This document shows, in pieces, positions 1-9,600 of a stretch of 64,000 bases of DNA. The notes under the pieces are model-generated. The model was not told the DNA's origin, did no database searches, and saw only the letters and a list, made by a program, of their open reading frames with translations. The position numbers were made by a program, and so were the translations under genes. The stretch is from the NCBI GenBank assembly GCA_025603075.1, contig MU626301.1:62001-126000 (forward strand), written 5' to 3'. Positions within the stretch are counted from its first letter, which is position 1, and the number at the start of each line of letters is the position of its first letter. This stretch comes from Neoconidiobolus thromboides FSU 785. Its lineage: Eukaryota; Entomophthoromycota; Entomophthoromycetes; Entomophthorales; Neoconidiobolaceae.

Positions 1-31
1 GTTTTTAGTAGTAGCGAAATTATGTGTTTAC

Positions 32-356
32 CGATCTCTTGGTAACAATTTATTCCTTGAAAGATGACGTTGACGAGAGGCTTCACCACCACCTGAAGTA
101 TTATAAAAAAATTGCCTATTATTTCCATATATATTTAATTACCTAAAGCCACTTTTTCACAGTCGTTTTCCAAGTCTTTAACCAACTTTTCCATTCTATG
201 AGCATTCTCTTTAAATTGTTCAGAATGGATTTCCACTTTAGTAGTTAATACATTAGGCTCGTTATAAGTATGAAACTTTAAAGAGTTAATAGTTGAATTT
301 ATTAAACCTTTTGAATTGATTGTTCTATTAATTAATTTTAAATTTCTTAATAACAT
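32..356 (-). CDS. mccc2: 3-methylcrotonyl-CoA carboxylase beta subunit, mitochondrial (5' part, cut by window edge)
   Basis: Carboxyltransferase subunit of the mitochondrial enzyme that carboxylates 3-methylcrotonyl-CoA in leucine breakdown. Exon 1 (356 to 143) encodes about 71 residues: a basic, serine/asparagine-rich presequence, then a helix ending near EKVALGG. A 50-nt intron (142-93) joins in frame to exon 2 (92-32), which continues GGEASRQRHLSRNKLLPRDR, the very conserved start of the biotin-dependent carboxyltransferase domain with its RH..R.K.LPR.R signature. A second intron opens at 31 (gtaaac) and runs off the left edge, so most of the protein is outside. The glycine codon spans the intron, which confirms the splice. 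Propionyl-CoA carboxylase beta shares the RQRH motif, but the N-terminal helix fits MCC better. Confidence 0.85.
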
Positions 357-1409
357 TTTAATAGTTGTTGTTTTCTTTTATGTTAAAAAATAAAAATATT
401 AAAAAAAAATCAATGGCTATTTATTCTTTGCTTTTCGATACATCATCGAATTTAGTGTTTTTATTTTTACAAAAATGACACGAAATTTTAGTAATAGTTA
501 TAAAGTAAAACATTAAATATTAGAATTTTATATTTACGCTTCATAACTTCCTTCGATATAGCGAAAGGTTAAGTATGAATGTAGACTATATATACATACG
601 AATACTACTACTATTATCGACCATAGCTACTGCTCATTATCTATGTTAAATAAACAGCATATTCTTGCACTTTAGCAATCCCCTAATAGCATAACCTTAT
701 TTTTATACATATTACTCTTTAATTGGTTTTATTTTATTTTTATTTTTATAAATTATTAAACATAACCAATCCTCGAGTTTATTTATAATTTGACTTTAGT
801 TTTAAATCTCGGATTTTTATTGGTGTGATAAATTATTAGAAAATTAAATTAAGATCAAAGTTTATTAAAAATAAGGCATGGGAATCTTTTCACTTTATTA
901 TTTTTGTTTAGTTTTTATACTACATAGGATTAAACAAAATATAATTAGTACTGGATTAAAAAAGAAACTCATGCTATATTATTTGAATATGAAATTTGGT
1001 TTCAAGTATTTCAATTTAAAATGGAAGCTGAAAATATATTTAAGAGTTTAACTGAGAGTGCTTTTAGCTTCATTATTTTTTCTATTTTAAGTGCTATTTA
1101 AGTGGAAAATTGTAATAATCCTTATACAAAAAAATACATAACTATTAGTTTTTTGGAATTTTAAGCTGATCGGTAGTTGATCGAAACATAAGTGAAAAGA
1201 CATCCTTGTCTATTTTAAAAAGTAAACTCTTTCAAAAATAGTGGACAGTGTCTCATCAAAGAGGCACATCGTTCTTTTCAGCTAATTTTTGCAACTACTA
1301 TTTGCAATCATCAATTAATTAAATTCTAGCAAATCAATTTATGACACTAAAATCAAAAATGATTACTTAAATAAACTTAAAAAAACAATCAAACCTATTT
1401 TAAATAAAC
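357..1409. other. Intergenic spacer upstream of divergent mccc2 and sec66
   Basis: About 1 kb of AT-rich sequence between two divergently transcribed genes, so both promoters should lie here. Apart from a degenerate short inverted-repeat element (1054-1139) I see no coding sequence or RNA gene. Confidence 0.6.
1054..1139 (-). mobile_element. MITE family A copy 1 (degenerate, reverse orientation)
   Basis: Degenerate member of the ~95-bp element family seen 13 times in the window. It begins gagagtgcttttagcttcat and ends near aaatacat, and is flanked on both sides by AACT (1050-1053 and 1140-1143), a perfect 4-bp target duplication. Confidence 0.65.
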
Positions 1410-2088
1410 ATGGGTTACGGTTTAGTTACAACTTATTTAGTAGGCTGGATAGTCGTATTCGGCTCTTTTGTATTCTTTTACCATAAAAATAAAGCTTTGG
1501 GTAACTTTCATTCTTTTTATTTTTTATGCTTTATTTAGCGTTTGATTATTAGCAAGTAGCAAATTAGAGCCTTGGTTCGGTGAAAATAAATATAAAGAAT
1601 TATATATCAAATTATTATCAGCAGATCCTCCAGTTGATGATTACTTATTAAAAGCGGCTTTATTACGTCGTGCTATGACAGTCGTTGAACGTGTATTGAA
1701 AATGCGTGAACAAAAGCCACCACTTTCACAATTGTTAAAAAATGGCTCTATTGGAGAAGATGTTTGGAATTCCTTTTTATTAGCTGAAGCTGAGCTTGAG
1801 ACTGAAGTTGTCGAAGTAATGGAAGAAGCGGATACCTTTAATGAAGGCTGGGGCCAATCAATCTATCAAACTGCTTCTGAAATGCATGGTCATGACCGTG
1901 CTCGTAGCCACCAGATGGAAGTTGAACGACTCAGGTCCTCAGAACGTGAAGTAAATAAAAAGATAGTTCAATGGAAAGAAGAGATGGATGAAAGTCTTAG
2001 GAAGAGAGATGCTGAAAATGCTGAAATCGCAGCTAAAGAATTAATAGAGGACGAGAATAAGTTGAGAAACAGAAAAACCAAAGCTTAA
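1410..2088 (+). CDS. sec66: Sec66/Sec71, subunit of the ER post-translational translocon (Sec62/63 complex)
   Basis: Integral ER protein that works with Sec62, Sec63 and Sec72 in post-translational import through Sec61. Exon 1 (1410-1500) encodes a single N-terminal membrane anchor (about residues 4-24). A 52-nt intron follows, and exon 2 (1553-2088) carries the conserved cytosolic domain: EPWFG, the KLLSADPPVDDYLLKAAL segment, LLRRAM and the GWGQSIYQTASEM block, all hallmarks of the fungal Sec66 family. Total about 208 residues, the usual length. The last 60 residues are a charged helix. The acceptor was chosen at 1552 because later AGs put the conserved KLEPWF out of frame. Fungal-specific family, so a good pointer to the organism. 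Confidence 0.93.
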
Positions 2089-2353
2089 AATTTACTTTAT
2101 TAAATAAAATAGCAATTTACTTGGATTTTTAACAGATTCATTTATAGATCGAAATAATTTAAATTTAAATTTAAATAATTTATATCACTCGAAGGTAAGA
2201 AAATAACTTGTAATATGTCCAAAACAATTATCAGTGTTATAATTTTATATATTTCTTTAGTTAATTAATAAGTATTTTTACATTAAAATATAAAACTTGT
2301 CAAAGTTTAATTACATTACAAAATATTAGAAATTTATTGATACTAAAGTTAAT

Positions 2354-3122
2354 TTAATATGGAAGAAGACTAGCAGCACTGCGTGCCATAGCAGCTGAGC
2401 CACCTGGGAGATATGATGCAAAATACCTAAAAGCTTTGTAAGAAACTTTTGAAAAAATCATGATGTTCTTACCAAACCAAAGCAACCAACTGGATAATAA
2501 AGGATAATAATGTAAGTATTTTTGAACCAATCTATAAGAAAATTAATTTTGAATACAAGAGAATAAAATGAAGCTTACTATTAAAGCTGAAATTAAAGTC
2601 AACCCCATTGATCCAAAGTAACAAGCAGTAAATGGTAAACGCTCTTTTGAAAATACATGTTTAAAATGAGACCTAGGGCCCTTTAATAATCCAAAACTAA
2701 ATATTAAGTAAAAAATGAGCTTATCAATAATATATATTCATACCTAGTAAACAATAATAAACTACCAAAGGTAAATGATAGTGCAAATTTTGAAGGGCTA
2801 AATATTTGGAATGGTGCCTTAAATAAAAATTAATTTTGGATAAAGATATAAAAGTAACTATTACTAAAGCAAATAAAATAAAACCGGCTAATGCACAAAT
2901 ACCAAATCCTGCCCATCTCTAAAATTATTTTAGTTGCATTCTAAGCATATAGGCTTAATAGTTTACTTGAAACAAAGTTAGCTCAAACCATTCAGGCTCG
3001 GGTTCATAAGAATTGGCAGCATAAGGGGATGTATTAGCTGGTAAATATTGACTAGCACTGTTGCTTATAGAACTAAAGAAACTGCTGGTAGAGCTCGCAA
3101 ATTGATTAGAATAATTGCTCAT
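2354..3122 (-). CDS. sft2: Sft2-like Golgi vesicle transport protein
   Basis: Small tetraspanning Golgi protein that assists fusion of retrograde, endosome-derived vesicles. Six short exons. Exon 1 (3122-2967) encodes a Ser/Asn-rich N-terminus ending in EPEPEWFELT. Later exons give RWAGFGICALAGFILF (TM1), a block around FSPSKFALSFTFGSLLL (TM2), FGLLKGPRSHFKHVFSKER followed by TM3, and finally the diagnostic YFASYLPGGSAAM near the C-terminus, matching the Sft2 family's (Y)SYFPGG ending. Introns are 45-60 nt. Each is recognised only by joining exons, so the gene is invisible as a long open frame. It is convergent with sec66 across 265 bp. Identity is firm; exact exon ends are by eye. Confidence 0.9.
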
Positions 3123-3575
3123 TTTTTAATAAAAGATAATTATTTAATATTGAGTACAGGTCTTTTATAATAAGTAAAGTTTGGCAGTTTTACTTGACTT
3201 TGGAGTTTTATTATTGGCTAAAAATTATTAATAAAATAGTACACACTATATTATTATATTATTATATTATAGACAAGCTTTGAAATCAAAATAATATAAG
3301 AGTTATTAAATAAATACGTGTTTGATATTAATTATTTGTTAATTTTATTTAAAAATATCTCAATATTGAATGTTTAAATAACAGCTATTGCTCTTTAATC
3401 AACTTTTCTGAGCTTAAATATTGAACAACTTTACTGCTTTAAAATTGAACTTGTCCAAATATGTTTACTTCACAAAAAAACGCAATCATATTAATTCTTA
3501 AACCAATCATAATTAATGATAAAGTCTTAGATAAAAAACAAATTTAATAAATACTCCATAAGAGTGACGTTTTCA
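3123..3575. other. Short spacer between divergent sft2 and acylpyruvase gene
   Basis: About 450 bp of AT-rich DNA, including a TATTA run near 3250-3270. It presumably holds both promoters. No gene seen. Confidence 0.5.
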
Positions 3576-4253
3576 ATGAACTTTACACAATTAGGAAAAA
3601 AAATAATAGCTATAGGCTTCAACTATTCAAAGCACTGCAGTGAATTAGGAGGAAATGCTAAAGCAAAAGCACCTCTTTTCTTTTTAAAGCCAACGAGCTC
3701 ATATCTTTTAGAACCAAATTCAATTGAATTGCCTCTTGGCTGTACTGTAGATTATGAAATTGAGTTAGGGGTAGTTATTGGAAAAGAAGCTAAAGATATC
3801 AATGATGAAACTAAAGCTATGGATTGTATTTCAGGCTATACATTAACTATCGACGTTACAGCAAGAGATCTACAAAACGAAGCTAGAGAAAAAGGGTTAC
3901 CTTGGAGTATATCTAAAGGATTTGATACGTTTACACCTGTAGGGCCATTTATTAAAAAAGAAAAGGTTGATGATATTAATGCTTTGGAGTTTTGGATCAA
4001 AGTCAATAGTGAACTAAAGCAATATGGATATACAAAAGATATGATTTTCAATGTTCCTAAACTAATTTGTTATATTTCTAAATTTATGAAGTTACAAGAA
4101 GGTGATCTTATATTAACTGGTACACCAGAAGGAGTTGGTCCAATTAGAAATGGTGATGTCATTACCGCAGCATTGAAGGAAAAAGACATGGTGTTATCAG
4201 AAATCAGATTTGATGTTATTAATCGAATTAATGGTTTTAACTATAAACTTTAA
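3576..4253 (+). CDS. Acylpyruvase / oxaloacetate decarboxylase, FAHD1-like (copy 1)
   Basis: Single-domain fumarylacetoacetate hydrolase-family enzyme, 225 residues, intronless. FAHD1-type proteins hydrolyse acylpyruvates and decarboxylate oxaloacetate, usually in mitochondria. Visible: GKKIIAIG at the start, the His/Glu lid residues in NYSKHCSEL, the metal-binding E-x-E of YEIELGVVIGK, the third metal Asp in TIDVTARDLQ, and the C-terminal LTGTPEGVGP. The frame is open 12 bases further upstream, but only to a GTG. The first ATG at 3576 gives exactly the length of the second copy at 56477-57154. No clear mitochondrial presequence. The two copies are clearly paralogous; this one differs more at the C-terminal half. 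Confidence 0.92.
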   Translation: MNFTQLGKKIIAIGFNYSKHCSELGGNAKAKAPLFFLKPTSSYLLEPNSIELPLGCTVDYEIELGVVIGKEAKDINDETKAMDCISGYTLTIDVTARDLQNEAREKGLPWSISKGFDTFTPVGPFIKKEKVDDINALEFWIKVNSELKQYGYTKDMIFNVPKLICYISKFMKLQEGDLILTGTPEGVGPIRNGDVITAALKEKDMVLSEIRFDVINRINGFNYKL

Positions 4254-4403
4254 GTATTTATATACGTTTTAAAATTTAATAAAAAAATGTTTTTATTCAT
4301 AATAAACTCTGCATGAAAAAGATTTCCTACCATCTAAAAGTTTAAGAGAAGTGCTTAACCTTAATGTTACGAAACAAAAATTTATAATAGGCGTTGATTT
4401 TTT

Positions 4404-4856
4404 TTATAAAGTTTTACGCATTACAATATTAGCTCTACTATAACTTGGATGTTGCCCCAAATGAATAGTTTCAAAGCCATATTTTTTATAAAGGGTAATA
4501 GCAGGCTCTAATTTGGTGTTACAAATGATCAAAATACTCTTAGATCCTTTTTCTTTAACCCAATTTACAGCGGCATCCATTAATTTCTTTGATAAGCCTT
4601 GGCCTTTATAGCCATCTTCTACTGCTAGTTTACTTAATTCATATTCACCTTCATGTTTCATCATAGCAACAGTACCGATTACTTTACTATTATCTAATAA
4701 GAAGAAAATTTGACCACCGTTATTGATGATATCTTCTGGATGATCAAGCTGCTTGATATCTGATTCTTCTACTTCAAATAATTCTTCTACCCACTTTAAA
4801 TTTAGTCGTTTGAATTCAGACTTATATTTATCATCATAGGGGATACATTCAATCAT
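4404..4856 (-). CDS. GNAT-family N-acetyltransferase
   Basis: 150-residue single-domain acetyltransferase, intronless. It has the GNAT fold order: strand with IFFLLDNSKVIGTVAM, the LAVEDGYKGQGLSKKLM block that binds acetyl-CoA (consensus V.p.yrGqGlgk.Lm), and NTKLEPAITLYKKYGFETI, where the asparagine and LYkkyGF are typical, ending in ANIVMRK. The substrate is unknown. The overall pattern, especially the A-N-I-x-M ending, resembles bacterial stand-alone GNATs, so acquisition from bacteria is possible. A decayed copy lies 4.4 kb away at 9262-9600. It is convergent with the acylpyruvase gene (150 bp between stops). Confidence 0.88.
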   Translation of the reverse strand: MIECIPYDDKYKSEFKRLNLKWVEELFEVEESDIKQLDHPEDIINNGGQIFFLLDNSKVIGTVAMMKHEGEYELSKLAVEDGYKGQGLSKKLMDAAVNWVKEKGSKSILIICNTKLEPAITLYKKYGFETIHLGQHPSYSRANIVMRKTL

Positions 4857-6067
4857 TCTTTTGTATCTTTAAACTAAAGAGCTTTAGAGATTATAAGGTT
4901 TTATAGATATTTTTATACCCTGTTATAAAGTCTTATGACTTGGAACTCTTAATTAAAATATGATTATTATCTTTGACTAGATCTGGCTCCTTATTCTAGA
5001 TAGATCTATATCTCACTCCATTATTAACTGTCTATACGCATTGGTAATAAAATAAGCCCATGAGTAGTATTTATTCTCTAAATAAATGAAGTAGGAATTA
5101 AAAAGCTTAAAGATTAAAGTTTTAATCTTGAAGCCAAAATTAGTAGGATTTCAAGAAATAAATGGCGAGTCGGAGCACTCTAAATAATATGGGAAGAAAT
5201 TTAAATTCTGTTTAATATGATTACTTTTTTTGTAATAAAATGGATGCTATTAGCTACTGCTATTTTAAAGCTACCTTTATAAAGTAACAAAGAATAAATT
5301 GGTATTAAAATGACAAAATCCAAAGCCTAAGCTAAAAATAACCTAAATACTACCTTTATCATTCTCATTTAATAAAAGTAAACAAAGTTAAATGTATCCG
5401 ACGAGCATAAACAATAATAATGCTAAATAATAAGTTTAATACCATGTGATAAAAATTTTAAATTAAAAAGCTTGAAATTAAAAAGAACATTAGAATTTGA
5501 CTTCGTGTATGTTAAGCCTATATAGAAGTATTTTTTACTACTATTTTGCTTATCTCCTATTTGATATAAACTTCTAAAAAACCCATTAACTAAAGGCCGG
5601 AATACTAAAATATTGACATATCGTTTATTTTAAAATTAAATAAAAATGCTTTTTTATAGCACTAGGCTTGACATATTTTTAAAGAGCCCAACGCTGGGAA
5701 AAATTGGACTTCAGGTTTAAACTTGTTCATATAAAAAATCTTCAACTGATAAACACATTTATCTACCTGAGTATTCATCAAAAAGAACAAAGCCAATGTC
5801 ATTAAATTTACCAAAAATGATGCCCCTTTTATAGTAGTAGTAAAAATGCTGGTGACGTTGCCAATTACCTTTTGAGGAATAGCTTTCTTAGTAAAAATGA
5901 GTTTAAAATAATTATTGTGTAAATAATCCATTTATCACTGTATAATCTACATTAATCTATTTACAAACTATTTTACTGTTTGCCATCAATTTTTAATTTT
6001 AACTTTCAAACTTCTGTTTTTTATAGCGTTCGAGACTTGTCATTCCAAATGAATTTAAACTATTTAT
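4857..6067. other. AT-rich spacer with one weak open frame
   Basis: About 1.2 kb downstream of nothing recognisable. It contains a 5662-5931 open frame listed separately and, on the minus strand near 5240-5450, short hydrophobic stretches with splice-like signals that I could not assemble into a convincing protein. Confidence 0.4.
5662..5931 (-). CDS. Doubtful small protein, 89 residues
   Basis: ATG-started open frame with one hydrophobic segment (about residues 33-51). I do not recognise it. It is longer than most chance frames in this AT-rich spacer and has no poly-Asn/Lys bias. But there is no family match I can name, no nearby gene suggesting a role, and it sits next to a repeat-rich stretch. 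Could be a chance frame or the remnant of a longer gene. Confidence 0.2.
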   Translation of the reverse strand: MDYLHNNYFKLIFTKKAIPQKVIGNVTSIFTTTIKGASFLVNLMTLALFFLMNTQVDKCVYQLKIFYMNKFKPEVQFFPALGSLKICQA

Positions 6068-6159
6068 GGGGATGTACTTTAAGAATTTTACTAATAATGT
6101 TTCTGCTCAGATAGTGCTTAAAAGATGGAGAAAGTGATGAAGCCAAAAAAACATCCCCA
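6068..6159 (+). mobile_element. MITE family A copy 2
   Basis: Starts ggggatgtactttaagaatt and ends aaaaaacatcccc, giving good terminal inverted repeats (GGGGATGT/ACATCCCC). It contains the family core with an AGTGCTTAAAAG variant. No convincing target duplication. Confidence 0.75.
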
Positions 6160-7456
6160 TTGCTATTATAGATATATATATTAACGTACAGTACAGCATT
6201 GATGGACTGCAATACTCACTTAATAGCATAGATCGTTATTACAATATATAGTCGGATTAGCCGCGCATAATACTGTTATCATAAGTTTTTTGATAGCTTT
6301 TCACTAATTTTACAAATAAGTTTTATTGTAATGGCGTTAAATAATTCCCTATAACCTGTAATACTTAGATAGCTTTATTTTAAAGTAGAGCTTACCTTCA
6401 GCCCAGATTTAGCAATTTCCTCTTAGATTTGAATATACTAGTAAATCAAGTTAGTAAATTTATAGCTGATTATTCATCCAGACTGCTTTGTCTGATAATA
6501 TTTTATTTACTCTAATAACTTCTAGTGTTTTTTTAGAAGTCTAAATTTAAACTATGAGATTGTCTGCTAATTTCAAATAAATGACACCAATTTGTAGTGA
6601 AATAATAATTAGCTATAAATATTGCTTTTCATTGTTTTATATTATTTACAATAAACATAAATGAAATTGTGGTTTTGAAATAATGACTATTTTTTATATT
6701 CTATTCGTTAGCAATGTATTTTGTTTATTGAAAAACTCAATATCCTTTTTTAACTGTTATTATTAATTCTATAATCAATCTTTCAAAATCAAAAACTAGA
6801 GTAATAACTCGTTACCCTTTTCTCCTCCTTTATATCACCAGTAATCTTTAAGTTATATTACATCTTCAAATTGAAATATTCTAATGATTACTTGTTGTCT
6901 CTTCATCAGCAAACTTGCCATTTACCAACTTGATGATTATAATTAAAATTCGACGCAACTCAATTAATTTTTTCTTAGTCTAAAGCTAATATATTAAAAA
7001 TTGCTGTTGTTTACAATAAAATTCCAAAATTTTCATTTTATATCTGCTTCCCTTATCTTTTTATGCTCACTGATTATTTAATTTAATTTTAAGGTTGAAT
7101 TTTTAAATTCTAACATATGGGAATATATTTTTGTATTTAAGAATTACTAACAATTTTTCCACTCAAATAGCGCTTAAAAGATGGAAAAAGTAGTAAGCCA
7201 AAAAAGCATCATCATATAATAAAAAGGTGGTCTCATTCATTTTTTTAAATAATTGGCTAATAAATTTAAGTTTTGTATGAAAAACGAAAATAATGGTATA
7301 AAAAGTTACTATATTATTAATGTAATTAAAAACAGAATCACATTATAAAACAAATTAAAAAATAGATTAAATAATTATTATACAATATTCCTTAATAAAA
7401 ATGCAAGATAAACTAGAAGTTAATAAGGTGTACAAGAACTTTAAAAAATTCATTAA
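6160..7456. other. AT-rich spacer before the Gag-protease-derived gene
   Basis: About 1.3 kb without a credible gene. It holds MITE copy 3 (7119-7212). I looked for a long terminal repeat, primer-binding site or reverse-transcriptase remnants related to the adjacent Gag-like gene and found none by eye. Confidence 0.5.
7119..7212 (+). mobile_element. MITE family A copy 3 (diverged ends, clear target duplication)
   Basis: Starts gggaatatatttttgtattt and ends aaaagcatcatc. Ends are mutated from the consensus, but the core is typical. Flanked by ATAT at 7115-7118 and 7213-7216. Confidence 0.72.
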
Positions 7457-8701
7457 TTAAAAAAACAATCCTTCTCTAAGTTGAGCGGAAACAGCAGAAG
7501 TAGGACGGGTAGGAGTAGAAGTAAAAATGATTCTTCTTAAAGAAAAATCTAACTGAATAAAATGAGTTTTCATAAAACGATCACCTAAAAGAATATCGGA
7601 TGATTGATTTTTCATAACTAAAAAGTTAGCTTTACAATGAATATTGGTATCAAAACTCAAAACTAAATCTACTTCGCCTAATATGTTTTCTCCCTCTTTT
7701 GACAAATCCTCATTACATGTTAATGAACTAGTATCAATATTAAACCCTTTAGCTTTCAATCGTTGAATACATTTGATGGATATTGAGGCTTTAAAACTTA
7801 ATGGATAAAACAAAGCTACTACTCGATATCCATTTAATTTACATACCAATGATAAGGATCTTGGATTACTTGGTAGCTTTTTAATATTAATGGAATTAAA
7901 TGACTCATCGCTATTATCTTCAGTTTCAGTTGGGATGGAGCTAAATTCTGTAGTTAATAAAGATACTGATTTTGTTCTCGTGTTTTTTGGTCTCGGTTTG
8001 GCTAATGCTTCTTTTAATAAACTCTCTTTTATTATTTCATTTTTATTATTATTATTAATCTTCTCAATTTTGTCTTTAAATGAATCAATGGGATGAAACA
8101 CTGAAATTGGTTTACTATCTTTTAATTTTAATTTTTCTGTCATTGGATCAAATGAAGAATGCCTTCTAGAATCATTAATACTTTCATCTTTAGGTAATGG
8201 TGGTTGGTCATTATCTTTTCTTTCATCTAAAGTAATAGCAAAATAACATAAATCTTGATATTTAATAAAACCTTTGGATAGAAAATAGGCCTGCCAAACC
8301 TTAGGTAAACCTCGAATAAACCATTGAATCTTTGGAGTATCTTCCATTAAATGTTTTAATAAACAAAATCTTTCCGCTAAATTTAATATGTATTTTTTAA
8401 ACCCTATACTAGGGTCAAATTTTATTGAGGATAAACTGGTAAGTATGTGTTCTTCAGAAGGTGTAAACCATTCGATTAATTTGTGACGGAAATCTTCATA
8501 GTCTTCAAAGATGGTATAATTTAATACACTACTATACCAAGTATATGCTTCTTCTGATAAAAATAATATAATAAATGGTATTATAGATTCAAAATCTAAG
8601 TTTAATACTTCTACTCCAGCTTCAAACTTGTATAACCATTCAATCGCGTTTCCTTTACCATCATATCTAGGTACTATTTGTAATAACTTATCGATTGTCA
8701 T
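7457..8701 (-). CDS. Ty3/Gypsy-type Gag plus retropepsin-like protein, apparently co-opted; protease active site lost
   Basis: Intronless 414-residue protein. Residues about 10-165 look like a retrotransposon Gag capsid domain: W.Y.FE near 22-27, a long helical stretch with WYSSVL, FRHKLIEWF, and a GLP motif followed by aromatic helices. Residues about 165-275 are a polar, low-complexity linker without a CCHC zinc knuckle. Residues about 282-395 match a retropepsin-like fold: VCKLNGYRVVALFY where the family has the ALIDSGA active-site strand, then DILLGDRFM (369-377) in place of DLILGMDFL, then a conserved LDF strand. The catalytic Asp-Ser/Thr-Gly is replaced by Tyr-Pro-Leu (299-301), so proteolysis is not expected. 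No reverse transcriptase, integrase or LTR is visible, yet the frame is intact over 1.2 kb. This suggests a domesticated gene, though a recent remnant is possible. Confidence 0.78.
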   Translation of the reverse strand: MTIDKLLQIVPRYDGKGNAIEWLYKFEAGVEVLNLDFESIIPFIILFLSEEAYTWYSSVLNYTIFEDYEDFRHKLIEWFTPSEEHILTSLSSIKFDPSIGFKKYILNLAERFCLLKHLMEDTPKIQWFIRGLPKVWQAYFLSKGFIKYQDLCYFAITLDERKDNDQPPLPKDESINDSRRHSSFDPMTEKLKLKDSKPISVFHPIDSFKDKIEKINNNNKNEIIKESLLKEALAKPRPKNTRTKSVSLLTTEFSSIPTETEDNSDESFNSINIKKLPSNPRSLSLVCKLNGYRVVALFYPLSFKASISIKCIQRLKAKGFNIDTSSLTCNEDLSKEGENILGEVDLVLSFDTNIHCKANFLVMKNQSSDILLGDRFMKTHFIQLDFSLRRIIFTSTPTRPTSAVSAQLREGLFF

Positions 8702-9261
8702 ATTTTTGTTTTAAAAGAGTAGAAATATAGAACTGATAAAAGAACTAGGATTAAATTTGAGTTTGTAATGATTTTTTGCAAAAATTAGGTGGATTTAGAA
8801 AAGCAGTATGATTTTAGTTCAATGATAAGGGGATAACTCTATTTCATTGTTTTCCTATTTTTTAATATAACATTGAGACATATTAATAGTGAAATATTAG
8901 ATTAAAACAATCTGCTTATATGGGGATGTATTTTTAAAGGATTTTACCAACAACCTTTCTGCTCAAATGATGAAGCTAAAAAAACATCCTCATATGACAT
9001 GATTATAAAGAAGAAAAAACACTACACATTTTATACTAAATATTAAAAATAGAGATAATTAATTACTGTATTATGGTATTTGTCATTGAATTATATTTTA
9101 CTTGTAAAACTAAATGTAAAATTGAATATATATGTAAATAATTACAATATAATGTTCATAAATTCATTTAGTATTTAAAATCTAAGGTTACGAGTTTGAT
9201 GCTATAGACCAAACTCTTGATGATATAGTTATTAATATTTCATTATATTATATATATAATA
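8702..9261. other. Spacer upstream of the Gag-like gene
   Basis: Contains MITE copy 4. Presumably includes the promoter of the Gag-protease-derived gene just before 8701. Nothing coding recognised. Confidence 0.45.
8922..8991 (+). mobile_element. MITE family A copy 4 (internally deleted, 70 bp)
   Basis: Ends ggggatgtatttttaaagga and aaaaaaacatcctc with the middle (the agcgcttaaaaagtgg segment) missing, so about 25 bp shorter than other copies. Flanked by ATAT at 8918-8921 and 8992-8995. Lies about 220 bp upstream of the Gag-like gene. Confidence 0.75.
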
Positions 9262-9600
9262 ATGTTAACTTTAATATAATTTGGAAGTTGACCTAAATGA
9301 ATAACATTAAATTCATGTCGTTTATAAAGATTAATAGCAGGCACTAATTCTATATTTATCAAAAGTAAAATAATTTTAAATCCTTTATCTTTAACCTATT
9401 TTACTAAGAAATTCATCAGTATCTTTGATAAACCAAATCTAAAATGTTTTTATATAATAATTGATTTTATTAATTGATCTTTATCTTTATGTATCATTAA
9501 TGTAATAATATTGATGTATTTTTCTTTATCTAATAAAAAAATATCTTGTTTCTTTTATTGATTATATATTCTGGATGATCAAGGTGAATTGAAATTGAAA
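9262..9600 (-). pseudogene. Decayed copy of the GNAT acetyltransferase gene
   Basis: Read on the same strand as the GNAT gene at 4404-4856, this stretch follows it in order: ataatttggaagttgacc (versus ataacttggatgttgccc), the region encoding the LYKKYGF block, aaatcctttatctttaacc, the tttgataaaccaaat segment and finally attctggatgatcaagg. It is riddled with substitutions to A/T, small indels and stops, and no open frame survives. It is therefore a pseudogene of a duplicate, lost some time ago. Confidence 0.8.

Noticed and set aside
5240-5460. Minus-strand hydrophobic fragments with splice-like signals
   Set aside because: No splice combination gave a continuous frame with recognisable similarity.
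6160-9261. LTRs or reverse-transcriptase remnants around the Gag-like gene
   Set aside because: Looked for direct repeats, TG...CA ends and RT motifs on both sides and found none by eye.
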